Assembly: GCA_035564555.1 (NCBI GenBank)
Contig: DATMTS010000093.1
Coordinates: forward strand, 1 to 64,000
Reading direction: 5' to 3'
Source: DATMTS01 sp035564555
Lineage (GTDB): Bacteria; Actinomycetota; Actinomycetes; Actinomycetales; Microbacteriaceae
DNA length: 64,000 nucleotides
The notes beneath the pieces are model-generated. The model worked only from the letters and a program-made list of their open reading frames with translations, was not told where the DNA came from and made no database searches. Numbering within the stretch: the first letter of the stretch is position 1; every line of letters begins with the position of its first letter. The position numbers and the translations under genes are program-made. Shown here in pieces: positions 1-9,607 of the stretch.

Positions 1-273
1 GTCGATCTCCTGGCCGAGCGCGATGTGCTCGGCCAGGATCGAGACCCGGTCGTTCGCGACCGAGATGAACCCGCCGTCCACCGAGGCGAAGACCTTCGCG
101 CCGGCAGCGGGGGTGATCTCGACCAGACTGGGGCTCAGCAGCGACAGAAGCGGGGTGTGACCGCGCAGCACGCCGAGGTCGCCCTCGACCGTGCGCGCGC
201 TCACCTGGCTCGCCTCGCCGGACCAGACGGTCCGGTCGGCGGCGACCAGCTCCACGTGCAGTGCGTCGGCCAT
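1..273 (-). CDS. atpC: ATP synthase F1 epsilon subunit (3' end cut by window edge)
   Basis: This is the N-terminal beta-sandwich part of the epsilon subunit, the small rotor-stalk protein that links gamma to the c-ring and can inhibit ATP hydrolysis. The visible 91 residues start MADALHVELVAADRTVWSGE and include GDLGVLRGHTPLLSLLSPS, the typical family core. The gene runs off the left edge, so its C-terminal helices are not visible. The ATG lies 4 nt after the atpD stop, as expected for the last gene of the atp operon. Confidence 0.93.
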   Translation of the reverse strand, partial: MADALHVELVAADRTVWSGEASQVSARTVEGDLGVLRGHTPLLSLLSPSLVEITPAAGAKVFASVDGGFISVANDRVSILAEHIALGQEID

Positions 274-277
274 CAGA

Positions 278-1753
<1,476 letters not shown>

Positions 1754-1781
1754 TTCTCTTGTCTCTCTCGTAAAGGAAACG

Positions 1782-2681
1782 TTACTTCGCTGTTGCGAGC
1801 GCGTCTGCGCCGCCCACGATCTCGGAGATCTGCTGTGTGATCTCGGACTGGCGTGCGTTGTTGGCCAACCTGGTGTAGCTGGTGATCAGCTTGTCGGCGT
1901 TGTCGCTGGCCGACTTCATCGCCTTCTGCGTCGCCGCGTGCTTGGCTGCCGCGGACTGCAGCATGGCGTTGTAGATGCGGCTCTCGATGTAGACCGGCAA
2001 CAGCGCGTCGAGCACGGTCTCCACGTCGGGCTCGAACTCGTACAGGGGCAGTGCGACGTCGTGCTCCGGCAATTCCATGCCCTCGACGACCTCGAGCGGC
2101 AGCAGCCGGACCACTTCGGGAAGCTGGGTCAGACGGGACACGAACCGGTTGTAGACGATGTGGATCTCGTCTACGCCGCCGTCTTGGGTGTCCCGCAGGA
2201 ACGCCTCGACGACCGTGCGCGAGATCTCTTGCGCAAGTTCGAAACCCGGGTTGTCGGTGTCGCCGACCCAGTACTTCTCGATGGCCCGTTTACGGAAGTT
2301 GAAGTACGCCACCGACTTGCGGCCGACGAGGAAATAGACGATCTCCTTGCCCTCGGCACGCAGTCGGGAGGCGAGTTCTCCCGCCTCCTTCACCACGTTG
2401 GTGTTGAAGGCGCCCGCCAAGCCGCGGTCGGAGGAGAAGATGACGATCGCGGCGCGGTCGACCTTCTCGGGCTCGGTGGTCAGGAGGTGGTTGGCGTTCG
2501 AGTAGGTGGCGACGGCCGAGACCGCACGCGTGACGGCGCGCGTGTACGGCTCGGAGGCCGATACGCGCTGCAGCGCCTTCTGAATGCGCGAGGCAGAGAT
2601 CAACTCCATGGCCCGAGTGATCTTCTTGGTCGTCTGGGCAGATCTGATCTTCTGCCGGTAGACCCGAAGCTGCGCTCCCAT
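1782..2681 (-). CDS. atpG: ATP synthase F1 gamma subunit
   Basis: Central rotor shaft of F1, turning inside the alpha3beta3 head and coupling the c-ring to catalysis. The 299-residue protein begins MGAQLRVYRQKIRSAQTTKK and continues ITRAMELISASRIQKA, the conserved N-terminal coiled coil. The C-terminal helix (SASDNADKLITSYTRLANNA, then RQSEITQQISEIVGGADAL) completes the coiled coil. Length and both terminal signatures match the family. It lies 28 nt before atpD; upstream it is separated from atpA by a 95-nt gap holding a repeat. Confidence 0.97.
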   Translation of the reverse strand: MGAQLRVYRQKIRSAQTTKKITRAMELISASRIQKALQRVSASEPYTRAVTRAVSAVATYSNANHLLTTEPEKVDRAAIVIFSSDRGLAGAFNTNVVKEAGELASRLRAEGKEIVYFLVGRKSVAYFNFRKRAIEKYWVGDTDNPGFELAQEISRTVVEAFLRDTQDGGVDEIHIVYNRFVSRLTQLPEVVRLLPLEVVEGMELPEHDVALPLYEFEPDVETVLDALLPVYIESRIYNAMLQSAAAKHAATQKAMKSASDNADKLITSYTRLANNARQSEITQQISEIVGGADALATAK

Positions 2682-2702
2682 GTCTCTCCTGTCTTCCTAA
2701 CT

Positions 2703-2768
2703 CGGTCTCGATACGCGTGCTCGCAAGCCCGCTCGCTACTCGACCAGCGATTCGCTACTCGATCAGCG
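2703..2768. repeat. Intergenic repeat of Microbacteriaceae type inside the atp operon
   Basis: The sequence GTCTCGATACGC is followed by two copies of a 17-nt unit, TCGCTACTCGACCAGCG (2733-2749) and TCGCTACTCGATCAGCG (2752-2768), differing at one base. I recognise this wording from dispersed intergenic repeats in Microbacteriaceae genomes; that is from memory, not a search. It fills most of the atpA-atpG gap without breaking the operon. Confidence 0.55.
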
Positions 2769-2776
2769 GAAGCCGC

Positions 2777-4414
2777 CTAGCGGCGTCCCTTGATGATCTG
2801 CTCCTGCGCGATGTCTTCCGCCGCGATCTCCTCGAACTGCTCCGTGCCCGGAGCGATGAGCGGCTTGCCCTCGCCGGTCTGGAACTCGAGCTTGAACTTG
2901 TCCACTTCGGCGTCCAGGGTCGCGACCGTGTCGTCGTCCAGCACGTTGGTCTCCCGTAGCGTGTCGAGCACGTTCGTGTGACGTCGCAGGTGATCGAGGA
3001 ACTCCGACTCGAACCGCAGGATGTCCTCCACGGGCACCTCATCGAGCTTGCCGTTGGTTCCCGCCCAGATGGACACGACCTGGTCCTCCACCGGGAACGG
3101 CGAGTACTGCGGCTGCTTCAACAGCTCGGTCAGGCGTGCGCCGCGCTCGAGCTGACGACGGCTCGCGGCATCCAGGTCGGAGGCGAACATCGCGAACGCC
3201 TCGAGGGCACGGTACTGAGCCAGCTCGAGCTTCAGCGTTCCGGAGACCTTCTTGATGCTCTTCACCTGCGCGTCGCCGCCGACGCGGGAGACCGAGATGC
3301 CGACGTCGACCGCCGGACGCTGGTTGGCGTTGAACAGGTCGGACTGCAGGAAGATCTGGCCGTCGGTGATCGAGATCACGTTGGTCGGGATATAGGCCGA
3401 GACGTCGTTGGCCTTCGTCTCGATGATCGGCAGACCGGTCATCGAACCGGCTCCGAGCTCGTCGGAGAGCTTCGCACAACGCTCCAGCAGGCGCGAGTGC
3501 AGGTAGAAGACGTCACCCGGGTAGGCCTCGCGTCCCGGCGGACGGCGAAGCAGCAACGACACGGCACGGTAGGCCTCGGCCTGCTTCGACAGGTCGTCGA
3601 AGATGATCAACACGTGCTTGCCGCCATACATCCAGTGCTGGCCGATGGCCGATCCGGTATACGGGGCGAGGTACTTGAAACCGGCGGGGTCGGAGGCCGG
3701 GGCGGCGACGATGGTGGTGTACTCCATGGCGCCGGCGTCTTCGAGCGCGCCTTTCACCGAGGCGATCGTCGAGCCCTTCTGACCGATCGCGACGTAGATG
3801 CAGCGCACCTGTTTGCTCGGGTCGCCGGTCTCCCAATTCGCCCTCTGGTTGATGATCGTGTCGATCGCGATGGCGGTCTTGCCGGTCTGGCGGTCGCCGA
3901 TGATCAGCTGACGCTGCCCGCGGCCGATCGGGATCATGGCGTCGATCGCCTTGATGCCGGTCTGCAGAGGCTCGTGCACGCTCTTGCGCTGCATGACTCC
4001 GGGCGCCTGCAGTTCAAGCGCGCGGCGACCCTCCGCCGCGATGTCGCCGAGGCCGTCGATCGGGTTGCCGAGCGGGTCGACCACTCGGCCGAGGTAGTCG
4101 TCGCCGACTGCAACGGAGAGCACCTCTCCGGTGCGCGTGACCTGCTGGCCCTCTTCGATGCCGGTGAACTCGCCCAGCACGATGACACCGATCTGATTCT
4201 CATCGAGGTTCAGAGCGAGACCCAGGGTGCCGTCGGCGAAACGAAGCAGCTCGTTCGCCATCGCACCAGGAAGGCCTTCCACGTGCGCGATGCCATCGCC
4301 CGCGTCGACGACGACGCCGACCTCGGTGGTCGTCGTCGTGTCGGGCTGATAGCTCTCGACGAAGTTCTTCAGGGCCGCGCGAATCTCGTCCGGGCTGATG
4401 GTGATGTCTGCCAT
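2777..4414 (-). CDS. atpA: ATP synthase F1 alpha subunit
   Basis: Non-catalytic nucleotide-binding subunit of the F1 head. The 545-residue protein starts MADITISPDEIRAALKNFVE and carries the alpha-type Walker A GDRQTGKT (about 173-180). It also has the alpha-specific stretches HVLIIFDDLSKQAEAYR and PPGREAYPGDVFYLHSRLLE. The ATG at 4414 was chosen because AAGGAA lies 7 nt upstream and the family N-terminus begins here; the reading frame stays open 49 codons further upstream with no family similarity. It follows atpH by 37 nt. Confidence 0.97.
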   Translation of the reverse strand: MADITISPDEIRAALKNFVESYQPDTTTTTEVGVVVDAGDGIAHVEGLPGAMANELLRFADGTLGLALNLDENQIGVIVLGEFTGIEEGQQVTRTGEVLSVAVGDDYLGRVVDPLGNPIDGLGDIAAEGRRALELQAPGVMQRKSVHEPLQTGIKAIDAMIPIGRGQRQLIIGDRQTGKTAIAIDTIINQRANWETGDPSKQVRCIYVAIGQKGSTIASVKGALEDAGAMEYTTIVAAPASDPAGFKYLAPYTGSAIGQHWMYGGKHVLIIFDDLSKQAEAYRAVSLLLRRPPGREAYPGDVFYLHSRLLERCAKLSDELGAGSMTGLPIIETKANDVSAYIPTNVISITDGQIFLQSDLFNANQRPAVDVGISVSRVGGDAQVKSIKKVSGTLKLELAQYRALEAFAMFASDLDAASRRQLERGARLTELLKQPQYSPFPVEDQVVSIWAGTNGKLDEVPVEDILRFESEFLDHLRRHTNVLDTLRETNVLDDDTVATLDAEVDKFKLEFQTGEGKPLIAPGTEQFEEIAAEDIAQEQIIKGRR

Positions 4415-4451
4415 GTCGTTTTTCCTTGGGTTTCGTATGTCGTGTCCGGCG

Positions 4452-5243
4452 TCAGCCGACGAGTCTGAGGCGGAGATCGGCGAGTCGAGCGGCGATGCTG
4501 CCGTCGACGACCTGATCACCGACCTGAACGCGCAGTCCACCGACCAGCTCGGGGTCGACAATGAGGTTGAAGCGCGGGGTGCGACCGTATTGTGACGTGA
4601 TCAGCGATTTGAGAGTGTCGAGCTGCGCCGCGCTCGGTTCGTCGGCCGCGGTGATCGTCGCCACCACGGCTCCTGCAGCATCGGCCACGATGTCGGCGGC
4701 CGTGGCCAGGAGCGCGCCGATACGGCGGCCGCGCGGGCTCTGCACCAGGTGATGCACGATGGCGACGGTCGCCGGGTCGGCCTCACCGGAAAGCAGCGCG
4801 TCGACGAGGGCGACCCGGCTCTCCGAATCGCCGAGCTTGCTGCCGATCGCCAGTTCGAGCGACGGGTTCTGTGAGACGACACGGGAGAACTCGAACAACT
4901 CCGATTCGATCCCCGCGTCACCGCCGGTGCTGCGGGCGATCGCACGGATGCCGATCTCCTCGATTCCGTCGATGAGTTGCGCCGGGTTGGACCAGCGCGA
5001 CTCGGCGATTCCACGCAAAAGCGTCACGGCCGGTTCGCCGAGCGACCCGAAGATGCTCGCGATCAGCGTCGACTTGCGATCGAACTCCACGACGGGGTCG
5101 GCGAGCACTGCGCGCAAAGCCGGCGAGGCATTGATCGCCCTCGCCGCGACGAGCAACGCCTCACCGGTCGCCAGTGTCACTGCGTCGGTCGAATCCAGGG
5201 TTGCCCTGGCCTGCGCGAGCGCCTCACGTGTCGCGGATCCCAC
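4452..5243 (-). CDS. atpH: ATP synthase F1 delta subunit
   Basis: Stator-stalk protein joining the b subunits to the top of F1. The 263-residue length fits the longer actinobacterial delta (an extra N-terminal region compared with the about 177-residue E. coli protein). The conserved C-terminal domain is visible as FNLIVDPELVGGLRVQVGDQ, ending IAARLADLRLRLVG. The GTG start at 5243 overlaps the atpF TAG by one base (TAGTG), indicating translational coupling. The much longer frame upstream is the shadow of atpF. Confidence 0.93.
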   Translation of the reverse strand: MGSATREALAQARATLDSTDAVTLATGEALLVAARAINASPALRAVLADPVVEFDRKSTLIASIFGSLGEPAVTLLRGIAESRWSNPAQLIDGIEEIGIRAIARSTGGDAGIESELFEFSRVVSQNPSLELAIGSKLGDSESRVALVDALLSGEADPATVAIVHHLVQSPRGRRIGALLATAADIVADAAGAVVATITAADEPSAAQLDTLKSLITSQYGRTPRFNLIVDPELVGGLRVQVGDQVVDGSIAARLADLRLRLVG

Positions 5244-5827
5244 TAGTTTCCTACCTTGGCCTTCGCGTCGGCTTCCAGGTCGGCCTTGGCCTTCGTGTCC
5301 GCTTCCAGATCGGCGAGGAAACGATCGACGATCTCGGTCGACCGAGTGTCGTCGGTGAGCGCTTCGCCGATGATGCTCGAGGCGAGATCGAGCGCGAGCG
5401 AACCGACCTCGTCGTGCAGTGAGGCAAGGGCGGCCGCCCGCTCGACCTCGATCTGCACCTGAGCGTTCGCGGTGATCCGCGCCGCTTCGGCGGAGGCCTG
5501 CTCCTTGAACTCGGCCACGATCGAAGCGCCCTCGGAGCGCGCCTGGTCGCGGATGCGCGCGGCCTCGGATCGTGCTTCGGTGAGTTGTGCGGTGTAGTGC
5601 TCGAGTGCGGCGTTGGCCTCGGCCTGTGCCTGCTCCGCTCGTTGGATTCCTCCGTCGATCGCGTCGCGACGCTCGTCCAAGACCTTGTTCAGACCCGGCA
5701 GCACCTTCCGGATGAAGAACACCAGCACGATGATGAACGCGAGAGTTCCCCAGACGAGATCCGGGATCGCCGGAAGGACTGGACTCTGAGTCTCTTCTGC
5801 TGCGGCAGTGACGAATGCGGTTAGCAC
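5243..5827 (-). CDS. atpF: ATP synthase Fo b subunit
   Basis: Peripheral-stalk subunit with one N-terminal membrane segment (LVWGTLAFIIVLVFFIRKVL, about 24-43) and a long charged Ala/Glu-rich helix that dimerises and binds delta. It has 194 residues. The GTG start follows AAGGAG by 5-6 nt, a strong ribosome binding site. The last 20 residues contain a near-perfect tandem repeat, ADLEADTKAK / ADLEADAKAK, giving a charged tail beyond the usual family end. It is coupled to atpH by a 1-nt overlap. Confidence 0.95.
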   Translation of the reverse strand: MLTAFVTAAAEETQSPVLPAIPDLVWGTLAFIIVLVFFIRKVLPGLNKVLDERRDAIDGGIQRAEQAQAEANAALEHYTAQLTEARSEAARIRDQARSEGASIVAEFKEQASAEAARITANAQVQIEVERAAALASLHDEVGSLALDLASSIIGEALTDDTRSTEIVDRFLADLEADTKAKADLEADAKAKVGN

Positions 5828-5877
5828 TCAAACTCCTTGGCTGTATGGCCGGTTACGGCGAGCGGAAAAGGGAAGGA

Positions 5878-6099
5878 CTACGGCTTCGGGAACGGGATGA
5901 AGGCGACCGCGATCGCGATGAAGCACAGAGCTTCCGTCAACGCGACACCGAGGAACATGAGGCTCGTGAGCCGTCCCTGCAGTTCGGGCTGACGAGCGAC
6001 CGATTCGATCGTTTTGCCGATGACGTAACCCACGCCGATACCGGAGCCGATGACGGCGAGTCCGAAAGCGAGCGGGGCGAGTTGACCGACGATATTCAC
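5878..6099 (-). CDS. atpE: ATP synthase Fo c subunit
   Basis: Proteolipid that forms the rotating c-ring. The 73-residue hairpin has a glycine-rich first helix (VIGSGIGVGYVIG), the polar loop ARQPE (about 35-39) that contacts gamma/epsilon, and a second helix with the ion-carrying carboxylate Glu56 in GVALTEALCF. No Na+-specific residue pattern is evident, so proton coupling is inferred. It lies between atpB (48 nt upstream) and atpF (50 nt downstream). Confidence 0.96.
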   Translation of the reverse strand: MNIVGQLAPLAFGLAVIGSGIGVGYVIGKTIESVARQPELQGRLTSLMFLGVALTEALCFIAIAVAFIPFPKP

Positions 6100-6147
6100 G
6101 GATTGTTCCTTTCACAGGTGGTGCGATGGTGTGCGGACGAGAGCAGG

Positions 6148-6966
6148 TCAGTGCTCTTCGGCGACCGCGAGCTGGATGTAGATGGCGGACAGGATCGCGA
6201 AGACATATGCCTGAAGAGCTGCGGTGAACAGTTCGAGGAGGAAGAAGGCGATGCCGAAGGCGAACGAGCCGATGCCCAGAAGGCCGACCGCATTGCCGCT
6301 GGCGAGCACCGAGAAGAAGAAGAACTGCGTCGCGGTGAAGCACAGCACGAGCAACATGTGCCCGGCGATCATGTTCATCGTGAGCCGCAGTGTCAGGGTG
6401 ACCGGGCGAACGATGAAGGTGGAGAGGAACTCAAGAGGCGTGAGCAGGAAGTACAGGAACCACGGCACACCGGGAAGGAACAGCGAGTCCTTCCAGAATC
6501 GCGCGCCCTTCTCCCGCATACCGGCGTAGATGAACATCACCCAGGAGATCACGGCGAGGATGATCGGCAAGCCGATGGCCGCTGTGCCGGCGAGCTGGAG
6601 CCCGGGGACGATGCCGGTGATATTCATGCCGAGCACCAGGAAGAACATCGTCATCAGGATCGGCTCGTACCGGCGCCCGACACGCGTGCCGAGCGTGTCG
6701 TAGATGATGCTGTTGCGCACGAACCCGACGAGGTATTCGAATGCCACCTGTCCACGCGACGGCCGCACCTTCATGTTGCGGATCGCCAGCCAGAAGAGCA
6801 CGACGATCGCCACGACCACGAGGATGCGGATGAGCATCAGGCGGTTGAGCGCGAACGGGGTACCCGCGAACAGAAGTTCCGGCGGGAAGAAGTCATTGAT
6901 CGAGGGACCCTGAAAGCCGCCACCCGAACTGTCAGCTCTGACAGACAAGAACGTTGAAATGAGCAT
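6148..6966 (-). CDS. atpB: ATP synthase Fo a subunit
   Basis: Membrane stator subunit that forms the two proton half-channels next to the c-ring. The 272-residue protein has several hydrophobic helices, and the essential arginine is Arg194 in VTLTLRLTMNMIAGH, followed by the conserved C-terminal helices (ELFTAALQAYVFAILSAIYI). The ATG at 6966 has no clear Shine-Dalgarno sequence nearby, so the exact start is less certain than the identity. It is first of the structural atp genes and follows the atpI-like gene after 89 nt. Confidence 0.95.
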   Translation of the reverse strand: MLISTFLSVRADSSGGGFQGPSINDFFPPELLFAGTPFALNRLMLIRILVVVAIVVLFWLAIRNMKVRPSRGQVAFEYLVGFVRNSIIYDTLGTRVGRRYEPILMTMFFLVLGMNITGIVPGLQLAGTAAIGLPIILAVISWVMFIYAGMREKGARFWKDSLFLPGVPWFLYFLLTPLEFLSTFIVRPVTLTLRLTMNMIAGHMLLVLCFTATQFFFFSVLASGNAVGLLGIGSFAFGIAFFLLELFTAALQAYVFAILSAIYIQLAVAEEH

Positions 6967-7031
6967 GGGCGATATCAGGGGATTCTCCGGCGTGAGTCGT
7001 CCTGTACGGAACGGGGTCGGGGGGCTGTCTC

Positions 7032-7037
7032 AGTGTA
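7032..7037 (-). promoter_or_regulatory. Possible -10 box for the atpB-C operon
   Basis: TACACT on the minus strand lies in the atpI-like/atpB gap and would give a leader of about 60 nt before atpB. It fits the actinobacterial TAnnnT pattern, but no good -35 element is visible, so the operon could instead be read entirely from upstream. Confidence 0.3.
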
Positions 7038-7055
7038 GCAAAGTCTCGGAGTCGC

Positions 7056-7595
7056 TTACGACGGGGAACCGCCGTCCGACGGGGCCGATCCCGCATCGTG
7101 GCGCGCCTCGTGGCGAGGCATGGCCACGTCGCTGACATAGGGCACTCGCGCGCGGATGAAGGCCACCGAATCGATCACCAGCGAACCGATGACCGCAGCG
7201 ATCACGCTGAAGAAGAAGACGCGGCCGTCCAACCATGACTGCCTGCCCAGCCAGAGCATCAGCACGATGAAGAGCACGAGTTTCAGCACCCAGGTGCCGA
7301 AGACGACGCCGAAGAACACCGGTGTCGTCTGATCCCCGTGCGTCAACCGGCCGGCAACGAGCATGCTGATGGCGGTGAGCCCCAGAAAGGCGGCCGCGGT
7401 CGCTGCTCCGAGCAGTCCCCCGTACAGCCCGGGAGCACCGGAGGTCAGGACGCCGATGGCACCGCCGACGACGGCGACGGCCGCGGCGAAGAGCCCTCCG
7501 TCACGCAAGGCGCGCACCAGAACCGGCCGGGAACTCATCGGAGCGGTCGCGGAATCCTCGTCACGGTCAGGCAGGGGCCCCTTCGGATCCGTCAT
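7056..7595 (-). CDS. AtpI-like membrane protein upstream of atpB
   Basis: A 179-residue integral membrane protein with four hydrophobic segments: GGLFAAAVAVVGGAIGVL, LGAATAAAFLGLTAISML, FGTWVLKLVLFIVLMLWL and FFFSVIAAVIGSLVIDSV. The N-terminus is charged and cytoplasmic-looking, and a polar tail rich in Ala, Asp and Ser follows. Its position directly before atpB matches the poorly conserved AtpI slot (Rv1303 in M. tuberculosis). AtpI is thought to help c-ring assembly; that role is inferred here from position only. The ATG has GGAAGGAA upstream and overlaps the wecA stop by 4 nt (ATGA). Confidence 0.75.
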   Translation of the reverse strand: MTDPKGPLPDRDEDSATAPMSSRPVLVRALRDGGLFAAAVAVVGGAIGVLTSGAPGLYGGLLGAATAAAFLGLTAISMLVAGRLTHGDQTTPVFFGVVFGTWVLKLVLFIVLMLWLGRQSWLDGRVFFFSVIAAVIGSLVIDSVAFIRARVPYVSDVAMPRHEARHDAGSAPSDGGSPS

Positions 7596-8842
7596 GGCGT
7601 GGTTTCCTTCCGTGGTTGCTCGGCACCCTCGGATGCTTTGTCGAGCGGGTCGAAGCGGGCGGTGTCCGCGGCCTGTCGGGTGCCGACCGGCGCGAGCTCG
7701 GCGACGGCCTCCCGTGCCTTGCGCCTGCTCAGCGGAGCGAGCGTGGCGATGGTGCACGCGACCACGCCCACCACGAAGAACGCGCCGGCGATCCAGATCG
7801 GCCAGCCGATCTGCGGCAGCAGGAACACCAGCAGGCATCCGATCGAGACGACCGCGGTCCAGGCGTAGAAGATCAGCACGGCGTGCACCTGGCTGTGTCC
7901 CATGTCGAGCAACCGGTGGTGCAGGTGTTTGCGATCGGCGCTGAAGGGCGTCTTGCCGGCGTTCAGCCTTCGCAGCACCGCGAGGGCGAAGTCGAGCAGC
8001 GGAACGATCAGCACGGCGAACGGCAGGATGATCGGGATGAAGGCCGGCAGCAGATCGGTGCGACCGAGTTGCTCGATCGCGGCGGGGTCGAGCTGCCCGG
8101 TGATCGCGATCGCGCTCGTCGACATCAGCAGCCCGACCAGCAGTGCCCCCGAGTCGCCCATGAACATCCGCGCGGGATGCCAGTTGATGGGCAGGAATCC
8201 GACGCACGCTCCGACCAGGATCGCGGCGATCACCGAGGCGAGGCTGAAGTAGTTCGACGGGTTCGTCTCGCGCGTCAGCGTGTAGCTGTAGATGAAGAAG
8301 ACGCCGTTGGCGATCAGCGCCACGCCGGCCACGAGGCCGTCGAGGCCGTCGATGAAGTTGATCGCGTTCATCACCAGAACGATCGCGATGATCGTCATCG
8401 TGACGCTCATCCAGGCCGATCCGACGACCATCCCACCCAGCGGCAGCGAGAGGATCGTGACGCCCCCGAACCACGCGACGAGGCCCGCGGCGACGAATTG
8501 GCCGGCGAGCTTGGTCAGCCAGTCGAGGTCCCAGATGTCGTCGGCGACGCCGAGCACCACGATCAGCAAGGAGGCGCCGAGGATCGCGTAGACGGGTGCG
8601 GGGTCGGCGAAGATGACGGCGAGCACGGGGAAGTGCGAGGCGATCGCGAAGCTGACGGCGACCGCGATGACGAGCCCCAGGAACATAGCCACCCCGCCCA
8701 GTCGCGGAGTCGGACGCGTGTGCACGTCCCGTTCGCGGATCGAAGGGTAGAGCTTGAAGCGCAGCGCGACCCGGTACACGGCGATCGACAACAGGAACGT
8801 TACGACGGCCGTGATCAGCGCGAGGACGATGAGGAGGGTCAC
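7592..8842 (-). CDS. wecA: Polyprenyl-phosphate sugar-1-phosphate transferase (WecA/TagO, MraY family)
   Basis: Membrane enzyme that moves an N-acetylhexosamine-1-phosphate from a UDP-sugar to undecaprenyl/decaprenyl phosphate, starting cell-wall glycan linkers. In M. tuberculosis the equivalent (Rv1302) starts arabinogalactan; in Microbacteriaceae the product glycan is not clear. The 416-residue protein has about 11 hydrophobic helices and the family motifs NAINFIDGLDGLVAG (Mg/substrate Asp), MFMGDSGALLVG and HLHHRLLDMGHS. The C-terminus is a soluble charged tail. The GTG start overlaps the tsaC stop (GTGA), and the stop overlaps the atpI-like ATG. Confidence 0.9.
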   Translation of the reverse strand: MTLLIVLALITAVVTFLLSIAVYRVALRFKLYPSIRERDVHTRPTPRLGGVAMFLGLVIAVAVSFAIASHFPVLAVIFADPAPVYAILGASLLIVVLGVADDIWDLDWLTKLAGQFVAAGLVAWFGGVTILSLPLGGMVVGSAWMSVTMTIIAIVLVMNAINFIDGLDGLVAGVALIANGVFFIYSYTLTRETNPSNYFSLASVIAAILVGACVGFLPINWHPARMFMGDSGALLVGLLMSTSAIAITGQLDPAAIEQLGRTDLLPAFIPIILPFAVLIVPLLDFALAVLRRLNAGKTPFSADRKHLHHRLLDMGHSQVHAVLIFYAWTAVVSIGCLLVFLLPQIGWPIWIAGAFFVVGVVACTIATLAPLSRRKAREAVAELAPVGTRQAADTARFDPLDKASEGAEQPRKETTP

Positions 8843-9528
8843 GTGAGGGTCGTCTCGGCGTCCCCGATCACCTCGCGCAAACGCTCATCGGAGATCACCC
8901 CGTGACGGAGGATGCGTAGACCGCCGATGCCGGAGGCGAGGCCCGTGGCATCCACGATGGTCGATGACGTCTCGGTCGCCGAGCCGCCGGTGTAACTCGT
9001 TCCGGCCGTTCCGCCGTCGAGGTAGACCGACACCGCGTCGCCGAGCATCTCGGCGGCGTCCGCGGCCGTGAGGGCGGCGGGCATGCCTGTCTTGTTCGCA
9101 GATGACACCGCCAGCGGCCCCGTCTCGCTGAGCAGTTCGAGCGCGATGGTGTGGTTGGGCATCCGCAAGGCGACTGTGCCACGCGTCTCGCCGAGATCCC
9201 ACGCGAGCGAGGGCTGGGCGGGGAGCACGATCGTCAGTCCGCCGGGCCAGAAGACCCGCGCCAGCTCGCGCACCTCGTCGGGAACCGTCTCGGCGAGCGC
9301 ATCGAGGGTCGCCAGGTCGGGGATCAGCACCGGCGGCGGAGACTGCCTGCCGCGTCCCTTGGCGTCCAGCAGACGCTGCACGGCCGGCGCGTTGAAGGCA
9401 TCCGCCCCGACCCCGTAGACGGTATCGGTGGGCAAAACGATGAGTTCGCCGTGCGTGATCGCGGCCCGAGCAAGTCGGGTACCGGTGAGCAGCTCGGAGC
9501 TGACGGAGCAGTCGTAGATCGTGGGCAT
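8839..9528 (-). CDS. tsaC: L-threonylcarbamoyladenylate synthase (Sua5/YrdC/TsaC)
   Basis: Makes threonylcarbamoyl-AMP from threonine, bicarbonate and ATP for the t6A37 modification of ANN-decoding tRNAs. The 229-residue protein shows the YrdC fold signatures: LPTDTVYGVGADAF (about 32-45), KGRGRQSPPPVLI and GPLAVSSANKTG. It lacks the full C-terminal Sua5 domain, so it is the short YrdC/TsaC form with a modest tail. It belongs to the conserved prmC-sua5-wecA-atp run and is translationally coupled to wecA. Confidence 0.92.
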   Translation of the reverse strand: MPTIYDCSVSSELLTGTRLARAAITHGELIVLPTDTVYGVGADAFNAPAVQRLLDAKGRGRQSPPPVLIPDLATLDALAETVPDEVRELARVFWPGGLTIVLPAQPSLAWDLGETRGTVALRMPNHTIALELLSETGPLAVSSANKTGMPAALTAADAAEMLGDAVSVYLDGGTAGTSYTGGSATETSSTIVDATGLASGIGGLRILRHGVISDERLREVIGDAETTLT

Positions 9529-9607
9529 GTCGCGTCAATGATAGTGGTCACGACCCGGCACTTCCTGGAGGCGACGGCGGGCACGTCGCCCGCGATGGCG
9601 AACCGTC

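Noticed and set aside
7056..8474. One large fused gene covering the atpI-like gene and more upstream sequence
   Set aside because: The frame is open through wecA by chance; the real start is the ATG at 7595 with a good ribosome binding site and ATGA overlap.
9577..9593. Terminator between prmC and tsaC
   Set aside because: A 6-bp GCGGGC/GCCCGC stem is present, but there is no U-run and such stems are frequent in this GC content.
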